Positions 40,851 to 50,457 of a stretch of 64,000 nucleotides of DNA are shown here, piece by piece (the stretch's first letter is position 1; each line of letters opens with the position of its first letter). The stretch lies in contig NZ_OY781872.1 of NCBI RefSeq assembly GCF_963677065.1, positions 1,545,419 to 1,609,418 of the forward strand, read 5' to 3'. Source of the DNA: an uncultured Methanoregula sp. Lineage in GTDB: Archaea > Halobacteriota > Methanomicrobia > Methanomicrobiales > Methanospirillaceae. The translations under genes were made by a program, and so were the position numbers. The notes under the pieces were generated by a model. That model was not told where the DNA came from. It saw nothing but the letters and a program-made list of their open reading frames with translations, and ran no database searches.

Positions 40851-42836
40851 ATGATTTTAGTCCCAGATACGAGCGTCCTTATTGACGGGCGCATTACATC
40901 GATGATAAAGGCCGGTGAATACAAGGGTGCAACAATAATCGTCCCGGAAGCAGTGATTGCAGAACTGGAAGCCCAGGCAAATAACGGACGCGAGATAGGG
41001 TTCTCGGGCCTCAACGAACTGCAGCAACTGTGCAAAATGGCCGAAGAGAAGATAATTGAACTCAAGTTCTCCGGTATCCGCCCCTCGCTTGAACAGGTAA
41101 AACTCGCAAGCGGCGGGGAGATCGACGCGATGATCAGGGGAATCGCGATAGAGAATTCTGCACGGTTCATCACAAGCGACAACGTGCAGGCCGAAGTGGC
41201 ACGGGCAAAAGGGCTCGATGTCATCTACTTAAAAGCCCAGGTAACCGATTTCGGTCCGCTGGCGATAGACCAGTTCTTTGACGAGCACACGATTGCCGTG
41301 TACCTCAAGGAACGGATCTCGCCGCGGGCCAAGAAGGGCACCATCAACGACATGAAACTCGTGAAGATCCGCGATGCTCCCACAAGCGAGTACGAGCTCC
41401 GGATGATGGCCCAGGAGATCCTGGAGCGGGCAAAGCGGGACCCCGACGGCTTCATCGAAGTCGAGAAGCGGGGCATCACGGTTGTCCAGATCGGGTCCAT
41501 GCGGATCGCGATCGCACGGCGGCCGTTCTCGGACGGCATGGAGATAACGGCAGTCCGCCCCATCGTGGACGTGATGCTCTCCGACTACACCAAGTCGGAT
41601 ATCATCACGAAAAGGATCACGAGCGACAAGCGGGGCATGATCGTTGTCGGATCCCCCGGTTCCGGCAAGACCACGCTCGCCCAGAGCCTGGCAACGTATC
41701 TCTCCGACAGCGGCTTCGTGGTCAAGACCATGGAAGCCCCACGCGAGCTCCAGGTCCCGGACCAGATCACCCAGTACACAACGCTTGACGGGTCCATGTC
41801 CAACACTGCTGACGTCCTCCTCCTCGTCCGCCCCGACTTCGTCATCTTCGACGAGCTGCGCAAAAGCGAGGACTTCTCAGTCTTCGCCGACATGCGCCTT
41901 GCCGGCCTCGGCATGGTGGGAGTCATCCACGCAAACGGTGTTCAGGACGCGGTCCAGCGCTTCAGTGACCGGGTGGACTTCTCCGTTCTCCCGCAGATCG
42001 TCAACACCATCATCTTCTTAAAACAGGGCGTCATCACGAAGATCTACGACGTCGGCTTCACCATCAAGGTCCCCGAGGGTATGGCAAACGAGATGCACCT
42101 CCGGCCTGTTACCACCATCACCGATCACGAGACCGGTGAACTGGTAGTCGACGTATTCCGGTACGATGGCGAGACGATCGTCATGCCCATCTTAACCCCG
42201 CAGGCACCGGCCCCGGCACCCGCGCCGGCAGTTGCAAAACCTGCCACTGCCTCATCATCCCGGATCCAGCAGGTGGGAACTCCTGTTGCCCCGGCCCAGC
42301 CCACAAGGCCCTCTGCCCCGGCCCCCGAACCCGCCAAGAAGGAGAGCGAGGAACGGGTTGGCTGGAAGCTCACCGAGAAAGAGATCCAGCGCGAGATCGG
42401 GCGTTACACCGAGGGATTCGTGGACGTCCAGATGGTCTCCGACACAAAAGCCGTTGTCTACATCGATGACAAGGACGTTCCCGCAGCCATCGGTAAGGGC
42501 GGCAAGAACGTCTCCGGCATCGTCAACAAGCTCGGCATCGGGATCGACATCAAGCCCCGGTCCGAGTTCGACCGGCAGCAGATCCAGCCCGCCAAGACCG
42601 AGGAGGACATCAACCTCGGCGGCGGCATCCGGATCCACACCGACAAGAAACAGCTCACGATCCTGGCACCCGCCGAATGCGGCAAGATCGTGGATGTCTT
42701 TGCCGGCAAGGAGTATCTCTTCACGGCAACCGTGAACGAGCAGGGCGAGATTCACCTGGCCAAGAACTCGAGCATTGCCCAGGAAATGATCCGGCGCTAT
42801 ACGAACAATGAGGTCATCAAGCTGAGGCCGGTATAA
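40851..42836 (+). CDS. PINc-ATPase-KH protein (PilT/VapC-like ATPase)
   Basis: 661 residues, a universal archaeal family. A PIN ribonuclease domain (about 1-140: VPDTSVLIDGR, then acidic residues in GGEIDAMIRGIA and FITSDNVQAE) is followed by a KaiC/PilT-type ATPase (about 260-430) with Walker A GSPGSGKTTLAQSLA, Walker B VLLLVRPDFVIFDE and VGVIHANGVQDAVQ. A Pro/Ala linker leads to a KH RNA-binding domain (about 530-600, AIGKGGKNVSGIVNKLG). It may couple ATP hydrolysis to RNA cleavage or quality control. Its exact role is not established. Confidence 0.88.
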   Translation: MILVPDTSVLIDGRITSMIKAGEYKGATIIVPEAVIAELEAQANNGREIGFSGLNELQQLCKMAEEKIIELKFSGIRPSLEQVKLASGGEIDAMIRGIAIENSARFITSDNVQAEVARAKGLDVIYLKAQVTDFGPLAIDQFFDEHTIAVYLKERISPRAKKGTINDMKLVKIRDAPTSEYELRMMAQEILERAKRDPDGFIEVEKRGITVVQIGSMRIAIARRPFSDGMEITAVRPIVDVMLSDYTKSDIITKRITSDKRGMIVVGSPGSGKTTLAQSLATYLSDSGFVVKTMEAPRELQVPDQITQYTTLDGSMSNTADVLLLVRPDFVIFDELRKSEDFSVFADMRLAGLGMVGVIHANGVQDAVQRFSDRVDFSVLPQIVNTIIFLKQGVITKIYDVGFTIKVPEGMANEMHLRPVTTITDHETGELVVDVFRYDGETIVMPILTPQAPAPAPAPAVAKPATASSSRIQQVGTPVAPAQPTRPSAPAPEPAKKESEERVGWKLTEKEIQREIGRYTEGFVDVQMVSDTKAVVYIDDKDVPAAIGKGGKNVSGIVNKLGIGIDIKPRSEFDRQQIQPAKTEEDINLGGGIRIHTDKKQLTILAPAECGKIVDVFAGKEYLFTATVNEQGEIHLAKNSSIAQEMIRRYTNNEVIKLRPV

Positions 42837-42879
42837 CCGGCACGCTGGTTTTTACAAGATATGAGAAGGTGAATTGGTT

Positions 42880-45666
42880 TTGAGCGAATTCAATCTCCAG
42901 CAATTCGAAGAAGAAGCGCACGAGAAGTGGGCCCACGCTTTTGAGTCCAACCCCTCGAAACTGGACAAGTATTACCTGAATGTCGCGTTCCCCTACCCGA
43001 GCGGGGCAATGCACGTGGGGCACGGCCGGACGTACATCGTGCCGGACGTGATCGCACGCTACCAGCGGATGAAGGGAAAGCAGGTGCTCTTCCCGATGGC
43101 GTTCCACGTAACAGGCGCTCCCGTGGTCGGCATCTCCAAGAGGATCGCAAAGAAGGACGAGAAGACCATCAAGCTCTACCGGGATCTCTACCGGGTCCCG
43201 CAGAACGTGCTCGAGGAGTTTGTCGACCCGTTGACGATCGTCAAGCACTTTGCTGCCGAGTACCAGCGGGTCATGACCGACTGCGGGCTCTCGATCGACT
43301 GGCGCCGGCGGTTCATCACGGTCGACCCCACGTACTCCAAGTTCATCGAATGGCAGTGGAAGCACCTGTACGAGGCGGGCCATGTCATCAAGGGCGCCCA
43401 CCCGGTGCGGTACTGCACGGTGGACGAGAACCCGGTCGGGGACCACGATCTCCTCGAAGGCGACAAGGCCGAAGTGATCAAGTTCACGATGGTCATGTTC
43501 CGGTTCGGCGATGCGTTCATCCCGTGCGCAACCCTCCGGCCCGAGACCATCCACGGTGTGACGAACCTCTGGGCCAACCCCGAAGTCACGTATGTCAGGG
43601 CGCTTGTCGATGGCAAGCCCTGGATCGTTTCAAAGGAAGCAGCCGAGAAACTCGCCCTCCAGGACCACACGGTCGAGATAAAAGAAGAGATCAAGGGAAG
43701 CAACCTTGTCAACAAGACCGTCACCCACCCGCTCTGCGGCGAAGTTCTGATCCTCCCCGCCCCGTTCGTTGACCCCGACATGGCAAGCGGCATGGTCATG
43801 AGCGTTCCCGCCCATGCCCCGTTCGATTACATCGCCCTCCGCGACCTCCAGCAGGCCGGGAAATACAAGGAGATCAAGCCGATCCCCTTAATCAAGGTGG
43901 AAGGGTACGGGGAAGTCCCCGCCCAGTACGCGGTCGAGAAGGCCGGCATCCTCAACCAGATGGACAGCCGGATGGATGCACTCACGCAGGAGATATACTC
44001 GGCCGAGTTCTCGAAGGGCAAGCTCTTCGAGAAGTACGGCGGCAAGCCCGTCCGGGTTGCCCGCGAGGAAGTCGCTGTCCTCATGACCGAGAAGTACGAC
44101 TCGGTCGTGATGTACGAGTTCGATGTCCGCCCCGTGGTCTGCCGGTGCGGCAACCGGGTCAAGGTCAAGATCCTCCACGACCAGTGGTTCCTGAAGTACA
44201 GCGACCCGGCCTGGAAGGCCGAAGTCTCGGACCACTTGAAGGACATGGCGCTCGTGCCCCCCGAAGTCCGGGTCGAGTTCGACCGCACGGTCGACTGGCT
44301 CAAGGACTGGGCCTGCACCCGGCGTGTCGGGCTTGGCACCAGGTTCCCGTGGGATACGCAGCAGCTCATCGAGCCTCTCTCGGACTCGACCGTGTACATG
44401 GCGTATTACACCATCGCCCATCGGATCCGGGAGATCGACTCAAAGCTGCTCACCCCCGAGGTCTTCGATTACATCTTCCTTGGGAAGAAATCGCCGGACC
44501 TCCCCGAGAAGAAGAAACTCGATGCCATGCGGGAAGAGTTCCTGTACTGGTACCCGTACGATTTCCGGTTCTCGGCAAAAGATCTCATCTCCAACCACCT
44601 CACGTTCCAGATCTTCCACCACACAACGGTCTTTGCAGGCCATAAGGAACTCCTCCCGAAAGGCATGGTTGTCTTCGGCATGGGCCTCTTGAACGGCGCC
44701 AAGATGTCGTCTTCCAAGGGGAACGTCTTCCTGCTCGAAGACGCGGTCCGGGAGTTCGGCGGCGACACGGTCCGGATGTTCTTAATGGGCAGCGCCGAAC
44801 CCTGGCAGGACTTTGACTGGAGAAACGAGCTCGTCCTCTCCACAAAGAAGCAGATCGAGCGGTTCTACAACACGGTCATGGAGATCAAGGACGCGACCGG
44901 CGAGCCGCACGACATCGACCGCTGGCTTGCAAGCCGGCTCCAGGCCCACATTGGACGGACAACGGAAGCCCTTGACAAATTCCAGACCCGGCAGGCCCTC
45001 CAGGAAGCCTACTTCGGGATCGAGACCGATCTCAAGTGGTACCGCAGGCGCCTCGGGAAGGACTGCGATGGCAGCAGGGAACTCCACACCCTCTGCTCGG
45101 TCTGGACCCGGCTTCTCGCCCCGTTCATCCCCTTCACGGCCGAATACCTCTGGAAGGAACTCGCCGGCGAAGGCCTGGCCTCGTTTGCCCCCTGGCCGGT
45201 TGCAGACAAAAAGCTCGTGAACGAGAAAGCCGAGCTGGCCGAGGAACTTCTCATGAGGACGGTCGAGGATGTCGAGTCGATCAAAAAGCTCATCCAGATC
45301 ACCCCGAAATCGATCACCCTTGCCCTTGCCCCCGAATGGAAGCACCAGATCTTCCGGATGATCGCGGCAGCTGACGACAAGAACACGGTTGTCAAGGAGA
45401 TCATGAAGGACGAGAGCATGAGGAAACGCGGCAGGGATGCCACCGATGCAGCCAGGCAGTGCACCACCCTCATCCACCGCCTCCCCCCGCACGTGGTCGA
45501 GCCCCTGCTCCGGGAGCCCATCAGCGAGAAGGCGGTCTTCGAGTCGGCAAAGGCGTTCCTCGAACAGGAGTTCGGGGTGCCGGTCCACATCGTGGAAGCG
45601 GAAGGCAGCGGTCTTTTGAAAGCGGGCACTGCCCTGCCGTTCAAGCCGGCGATTATTATTGAATAA
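42880..45666 (+). CDS. leuS: Leucyl-tRNA synthetase, archaeal type
   Basis: 928 residues. The class I motifs HVGHG (in PYPSGAMHVGHGRTY) and KMSSS (in GAKMSSSKGNVF) are present. An editing domain (about 190-340) separates them, and an anticodon-binding alpha-helical domain ends the chain. The start is one of two TTG codons; TTG 42880 has GGTGA seven bases upstream and is preferred to TTG 42874. The archaeal/eukaryotic form lacks the bacterial C-terminal layout. It is 43 bases from the PINc gene, so cotranscription is possible. Confidence 0.95.
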   Translation: MSEFNLQQFEEEAHEKWAHAFESNPSKLDKYYLNVAFPYPSGAMHVGHGRTYIVPDVIARYQRMKGKQVLFPMAFHVTGAPVVGISKRIAKKDEKTIKLYRDLYRVPQNVLEEFVDPLTIVKHFAAEYQRVMTDCGLSIDWRRRFITVDPTYSKFIEWQWKHLYEAGHVIKGAHPVRYCTVDENPVGDHDLLEGDKAEVIKFTMVMFRFGDAFIPCATLRPETIHGVTNLWANPEVTYVRALVDGKPWIVSKEAAEKLALQDHTVEIKEEIKGSNLVNKTVTHPLCGEVLILPAPFVDPDMASGMVMSVPAHAPFDYIALRDLQQAGKYKEIKPIPLIKVEGYGEVPAQYAVEKAGILNQMDSRMDALTQEIYSAEFSKGKLFEKYGGKPVRVAREEVAVLMTEKYDSVVMYEFDVRPVVCRCGNRVKVKILHDQWFLKYSDPAWKAEVSDHLKDMALVPPEVRVEFDRTVDWLKDWACTRRVGLGTRFPWDTQQLIEPLSDSTVYMAYYTIAHRIREIDSKLLTPEVFDYIFLGKKSPDLPEKKKLDAMREEFLYWYPYDFRFSAKDLISNHLTFQIFHHTTVFAGHKELLPKGMVVFGMGLLNGAKMSSSKGNVFLLEDAVREFGGDTVRMFLMGSAEPWQDFDWRNELVLSTKKQIERFYNTVMEIKDATGEPHDIDRWLASRLQAHIGRTTEALDKFQTRQALQEAYFGIETDLKWYRRRLGKDCDGSRELHTLCSVWTRLLAPFIPFTAEYLWKELAGEGLASFAPWPVADKKLVNEKAELAEELLMRTVEDVESIKKLIQITPKSITLALAPEWKHQIFRMIAAADDKNTVVKEIMKDESMRKRGRDATDAARQCTTLIHRLPPHVVEPLLREPISEKAVFESAKAFLEQEFGVPVHIVEAEGSGLLKAGTALPFKPAIIIE

Positions 45667-45680
45667 TTCTTTTTTTTCTT
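45667..45680 (+). terminator. T-run terminator after leuS
   Basis: A stretch TTCTTTTTTTTCTT starts right after the leuS stop. Archaeal transcription ends at such U-rich tracts. There is no strong hairpin ahead of it. Confidence 0.55.
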
Positions 45681-45866
45681 CCCGTCCGTTGAGCAACAGC
45701 TCCGACGAATAAACCCGGAGCGTGCAATGCTGGATGCTGTTATTTCCTTCCGCATCCCGGGTCTGCAGTCACGGCGAAAAACCCGGAAAAATCCGAAATT
45801 AAATCGCGATATTTATTACCTATCCTGATGAACGGGATTTTCAGGAATTACTGTGCGATCTCCGAC

Positions 45867-45901
45867 GGGTCTTGTGCGGTATTTTCTTTCTGACAAGACC
45901 C
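45867..45901 (+). promoter_or_regulatory. Stem-loop in the leader of the LVIVD-propeller gene
   Basis: Nine-base arms GGGTCTTGT (45867-45875) and ACAAGACCC (45893-45901) enclose a 17-base loop, 13 bases before the ATG at 45915. A TATA-like GATATTTATTACC (45807-45819) lies upstream. The stem may influence translation or mRNA stability; it is not a known riboswitch. Confidence 0.5.
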
Positions 45902-45914
45902 CGGTGCCTACGCC

Positions 45915-48900
45915 ATGAACCGCAACCCGTTCTCCTCCCGCATCCACCTTCCGGCACTTTTCTTTGTGCTCATCCTTAGCCTGGTGGCGGCTGCCTCTGC
46001 AGCAGCGCCAACGGTCTCCTCCATCGCGCCATCCTCCGGCCCGAACACGACAACGGTCAGCATCACGAACCTGGCCGGTACCGGGTTCCAGTCCGGGGCA
46101 AATATCACCTTAACGCCGGTGAATGTCACCCCCGTCCACAAGGGGAGCATTGCCGACGGGGCAGGCACCGGCGGAGCACTGCTGGACACTCCCTACAGCG
46201 TCTACGTTGTCGGGAACTATGCGTATGTGGCAAGTGCTTCCAGCAATTCGCTCGAGATTGTGAATATCAGCAACCCGGCCTATCCGGTGCATACGGGGAG
46301 TATTTCGACTGGGGGCGGCGGCGGGAGCGGAGCGCTGCTGGACGCTCCCTGGAGTGTGTACTTATCCGGTAACTATGCGTATGTTGCAAGTTATGGGAGC
46401 AGTGCTCTTGAGATCGTGAATATCAGCAACCCGGCAAGTCCTACCCATACGGGGAGTATTGCGGATGGGGGCGGTGGCGGAAGCGGAGCCCTGCTGAACA
46501 ATCCCTCCAGCGTGTACGTTCTCGGGAACTATGCGTATGTGGCAAGTGAATCCAGCAGTGCTCTTGAGATTGTGAATATCAGCAACCCGGAAAGTCCTAC
46601 CCATACGGGCAGTATTGCGGATGGGGGCGGCGGGGGGAGCGGAGCGCTGCTGGACAATCCCCATAGCGTCTACGTTGTCGGGAACTATGCGTATGTGGCA
46701 AGTTCTGGGAGCAGTGCTCTTGAGATTGTGGATATCAGCAACCCGGAAAGTCCAACCCATACGGGCAGTATTGCGGATGGGGGCGGTGGCGGGAGCGGAG
46801 CGTTGCTGGACAATCCCTATAGCGTCTACGTTTCCGGGAACTATGCGTATGTGGCAAGTTCTGGGAGCAGTGCTCTTGAGATTGTGGATATCAGCAACCC
46901 CGCAAGTCCATCCCATGCGGCAAGTTTTCCGGATGGAACCGGCGGAGCGCGGATGAGTACTCCGTATGGCGTGTACGTTTCCGGGAACTATGCGTATGTC
47001 ACAAGTTACGGGAGCCATGCTCTTGAGATCGTGGATATCAGCAGCCCCACAAGTCCATCCCATGCGGCAAATTTTCCGGATGGAGCCGGTGGAGCACTGC
47101 TGAGTACTCCGAATGGCGTGTACGTTTCCGGGAACTATGCGTATGTGGCAAGTTATGGGAGCAATGCTCTTGAGATCGTGGATATCAGCAACCCGGCAAA
47201 CCCGGCCCAGAAGGGCTCTATTATCAATGGAGCCGGCAAAGCCCTGCTGAGCGGTCCCTACAGCGTGTACGTTGTCGGGAACTACGCGTATGTGGCGAGC
47301 TATGACAGCACTGCGCTGGAGATCGTGGATATCAGCAACCCCGCAAGTCCATCCCATAAGGGCAGTATCTGGCAGGGTGACGGCGGTGCGCTGCTGAACA
47401 ATCCGCAGGGAGTGTACGTTTCCGGGAACTATGCCTATGTGGCGAGTAGTGGCAGCGATTCGCTGGAGATCGTGGATATCAGCAACCCCGCAAGTCCATC
47501 CCATAAGGGCAGTATTACGGACGGAACCGGCGGCGCGCGGCTTGACAATCCGTTCAGGGTGTATGTTTCCGGGAACTATGCGTATGTAGCAAGCTGCAAC
47601 AGCAATGCTCTTGAGATCGTGGATATCAGCAACCCGGCCAGCCCCTCCCATAAAGGCAGCATTTCGAATGGAGACGGCGGTGCGCTGCTGAGCATGCCGC
47701 GTGGGGTGTACATTTCCGGGGACTATGCCTATGTGGCAAGTGCTGGCAGCGGTGCGCTGGAGATCGTGAATATCAGCAACCCGGCCAGTCCTACCCACAA
47801 GGGCAGTATTTCGAATGGTGGCGGCGGCGGGAGCGGAGCCCTGCTGAACAGTCCCTACAGCGTCTACGTTCTCGGGAACTACGCGTATGTGGCAAGTGCT
47901 GGCAGTGATGCACTGGAGATCGTGGATATCAGCAACCCCGCAAGTCCATCCCATAAGGGCAGCATTTCGAACGGTGACGGCGGTGCGCTGCTGAACCATC
48001 CACAGGGAGTGTACGTTTCCGGGAACTACGCGTATGTGGCGAGCCGCAGCAGCAATGCACTCGAGATCGTGGATATCAGCAACCCGGCCAGTCCAACCCA
48101 TAAAGCCAGCATCGTTAATGGTGCCGGCGGCGCTCTGCTGAGCGAGCCGTTTGGTGTGTACGTTTCCGGAACCTATGCGTATGTGGCGGCCAAGAGCAGC
48201 AATGCACTCGAGATCGTAGATATCGGGAATATTCCTCTGACCAGTGCAAACGTGGCATCTGCCACGAAGATCACCGGAACATTCGACTTGAAAAACCGGA
48301 TTGCCGGCCTGTATCATGTCGTGGTTACCAACCCGGATAACCAGTTCGGGACGCTCAGCAGCGGGTTCACCATTACGAACGGGACTGCTGCAGCCCCGAC
48401 CGTGACCGGCATCACCCCGTCGACCGGCCAGAACACGACGAGTATCAGTATCACGAACCTTGCAGGTACCGGGTTCTACGGGACTCCGACCGTCAACCTC
48501 ACCAAGACCGGATACAGTAACATCACCGCTACCAGCGTGACGGTGGTTTCTTCGAGCAATATTACCTGCACATTCAATCTCGCGAATAAAATCCCGGGAA
48601 CCTGGAACGTCAACGTCACAAACCCGGATGGCCAGCAGGCCGCTTTGCTCAACGGGTTCACTATCACCAACACAACTTCGGCTCCAACGGTTACCGGCAT
48701 CTCTCCGTCGACCGGCCAGAACACAACGAGTGTGAGCATCACGAACCTTGCCGGTACCGGGTTCTACGGGACGCCAACGGTCAACCTTACACGTACCGGA
48801 TACAGCAACATCACCGCTAGCGGCGTGACGCTGGTTTCCGCAAACCAGCTTACCTGTTCCTTCGATCTGACGAACCGGATGTCCGGAAGCTGGAATGTCA

Positions 48901-49808
48901 ACGTGACAAACCCGGATGGCCAGCAGGCGGCTCTGCCCAACGGGTTTGAGATAACCAACTCATCGGGACCCACGCCCACGCCGACTCCGACACCCAACCC
49001 GACACCGACCGCATCCGGTGGTGGCGATGTCGGGCCGGTCCAGCGCCAGGAGTCCGCGTCATCGGGAAGCGGCATGTCGATCGCAAACGGGGCCCCGGCT
49101 GGCGGGGCGGTAACGTATTCCTTCGGGGAACCGGCAGCGGATTACCCGATCTCGATCGAGAGCATATCGTTTGTGCCCGATCAGGCCATCGGGCAGTCCC
49201 AGTGCCTGATCACCCGGACGAGCCCGCAGGAAGCGTTCACTGTTCCGGACCGGCCGGCGGTATACGAGAGCATCCAGATCAACTGGATCAATCCGAATGT
49301 GATGTCGGATGCAGTGATCCAGTTCAGCGTGAAGGGCTCCTGGCTACGGGAGCAGAATATCGGCCCCCAGGATGTTGTGATGATGCGGCAGCACGACCTG
49401 ATCTGGGCTGAGATTCCGACGGTCTTCGATCATGTTGCCAACGACATGTACTTTTACCGGGCAACCACGCCGGGCTTCTCCAATTTCGCGGTCTCGGTCC
49501 GGAAGAATGTGACCGCTATCGTGGTTGTTTCGAACACGACAACGATTCCGACAACCTCCCCGACCCTGACCGCAACGGCAGCAGCAACGGCCGTTACGAC
49601 CCGCATCCCGACGAGTGTTCCGGTAAAGCGGACATCCCCGACTCCCACACCGGTTCCGGCTCCTGCAGTGCAACCTGAAACCGGCATCCCCGTCCTGTAC
49701 ATCATTGCTGGTATCGCGATCATCATCATCGCAGCAGCCGGCTTCTTCTTCGGGAGACGCTGGTGGTGGGCCCGGCAGAACCCGGAGTTGTTCCGGAAAT
49801 ATGACTAA
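45915..49808 (+). CDS. Large surface protein: LVIVD propeller inserted in an IPT/TIG domain, further IPT domains, PGF-pre-PGF region, C-terminal anchor
   Basis: 1297 residues. A signal peptide (about 1-28) is followed by the first part of an IPT/TIG domain (about 30-73: APTVSSIAPSSGPNTT and SITNLAGTGF). Then come 14 repeats of about 46 residues, each with GNYAYVAS...LEIVDISNPASPTH, an LVIVD-type blade; 14 blades could make two seven-blade propellers. The second part of the IPT domain resumes at about 775-825, with two complete IPT domains to about 1015. A Thr/Pro linker, a PGF-pre-PGF-like region (about 1040-1210), another linker and one TM helix (about 1258-1280) end the chain. It is an adhesin or S-layer-associated protein by inference. 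Confidence 0.82.
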   Translation: MNRNPFSSRIHLPALFFVLILSLVAAASAAAPTVSSIAPSSGPNTTTVSITNLAGTGFQSGANITLTPVNVTPVHKGSIADGAGTGGALLDTPYSVYVVGNYAYVASASSNSLEIVNISNPAYPVHTGSISTGGGGGSGALLDAPWSVYLSGNYAYVASYGSSALEIVNISNPASPTHTGSIADGGGGGSGALLNNPSSVYVLGNYAYVASESSSALEIVNISNPESPTHTGSIADGGGGGSGALLDNPHSVYVVGNYAYVASSGSSALEIVDISNPESPTHTGSIADGGGGGSGALLDNPYSVYVSGNYAYVASSGSSALEIVDISNPASPSHAASFPDGTGGARMSTPYGVYVSGNYAYVTSYGSHALEIVDISSPTSPSHAANFPDGAGGALLSTPNGVYVSGNYAYVASYGSNALEIVDISNPANPAQKGSIINGAGKALLSGPYSVYVVGNYAYVASYDSTALEIVDISNPASPSHKGSIWQGDGGALLNNPQGVYVSGNYAYVASSGSDSLEIVDISNPASPSHKGSITDGTGGARLDNPFRVYVSGNYAYVASCNSNALEIVDISNPASPSHKGSISNGDGGALLSMPRGVYISGDYAYVASAGSGALEIVNISNPASPTHKGSISNGGGGGSGALLNSPYSVYVLGNYAYVASAGSDALEIVDISNPASPSHKGSISNGDGGALLNHPQGVYVSGNYAYVASRSSNALEIVDISNPASPTHKASIVNGAGGALLSEPFGVYVSGTYAYVAAKSSNALEIVDIGNIPLTSANVASATKITGTFDLKNRIAGLYHVVVTNPDNQFGTLSSGFTITNGTAAAPTVTGITPSTGQNTTSISITNLAGTGFYGTPTVNLTKTGYSNITATSVTVVSSSNITCTFNLANKIPGTWNVNVTNPDGQQAALLNGFTITNTTSAPTVTGISPSTGQNTTSVSITNLAGTGFYGTPTVNLTRTGYSNITASGVTLVSANQLTCSFDLTNRMSGSWNVNVTNPDGQQAALPNGFEITNSSGPTPTPTPTPNPTPTASGGGDVGPVQRQESASSGSGMSIANGAPAGGAVTYSFGEPAADYPISIESISFVPDQAIGQSQCLITRTSPQEAFTVPDRPAVYESIQINWINPNVMSDAVIQFSVKGSWLREQNIGPQDVVMMRQHDLIWAEIPTVFDHVANDMYFYRATTPGFSNFAVSVRKNVTAIVVVSNTTTIPTTSPTLTATAAATAVTTRIPTSVPVKRTSPTPTPVPAPAVQPETGIPVLYIIAGIAIIIIAAAGFFFGRRWWWARQNPELFRKYD

Positions 49809-50014
49809 AACACTCGTTCCTCCGGCGGTCTTCGGGATGCCATGACCGGCACGCATCACGAACTGATCTTTTTCCCTTGCGGGAACGACCATGTTCCGGA
49901 ATGACCCGGATTCATATCACTCTCCGGTTCAGCTAATACCCTTCACGGCATAATATTGCAACGGGAATATAGTCTCATTTTATTATCGTCCCCGGATTAT
50001 GGGCATCTGTTACT

Positions 50015-50221
50015 ATGATGGCAGAGAAAATATCCGACTGCACCCGGTGCCGGTTTATGGCTGAGGACGGTGCATATCCAGCGGGGATTGATCATAAAGA
50101 TGATGAACGGGCCAGCTGTGCACCCATCATCGATGCGGAGAAAGGGAACGAAGCCCTGCGGATGGTGGCGCTGATCCGGGGCCGGACCGGTTCCGGTTTC
50201 ATGGCCTTTACCGCCGAGTGA
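50015..50221 (+). CDS. Small Cys-pair protein, unknown
   Basis: 68 residues starting MMAEKISDCTRCRFMAEDG. A CxxC pair near the N terminus and a charged middle are seen. The C-terminal part is IRGRTGSGFMAFTAE. The frame is open without obvious rival and composition is natural, but no homologue is known to me. A TATA-like TTTTATTATC (49978-49987) lies just upstream. Confidence 0.5.
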   Translation: MMAEKISDCTRCRFMAEDGAYPAGIDHKDDERASCAPIIDAEKGNEALRMVALIRGRTGSGFMAFTAE

Positions 50222-50457
50222 ACGTTCCTGAAGGAGAAGATGACAACCCGTGAACCGTCAACCCGGAAGTCCCGTCATACCGGTACTCACCGGTGCCGGC
50301 TCTCATGGCTTTTCCGGAAGAGACACGCCCGGCCGGCGCCCGTGGAACGGCCTGTATTGCCCGCGGCTGCCTGAACTCCGGTCATAAAACAGGGAGTGCG
50401 GGGACCGCTTTCTCCGGTCCCGCCTGCCATCCTGCCGGGCCGGTGCTTTCGTGTCTC

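Noticed and set aside
42255..42755. Antisense frames inside the PINc ATPase and leuS genes
   Set aside because: GC-rich third positions keep antisense frames open; none shows a domain or start signals, while the plus-strand genes are clear.
45915..48240. CRISPR-like array because of regular repeats of about 138 bases
   Set aside because: Repeats stay in one reading frame and code for LVIVD blades; there are no short unique spacers. No CRISPR array or cas gene was seen elsewhere.
46362..48317. Very long open frame (651 codons) on the minus strand
   Set aside because: It is the antisense of the LVIVD repeats. The repetitive codon structure keeps the opposite frame open; the plus-strand gene has signal peptide, domains and anchor.
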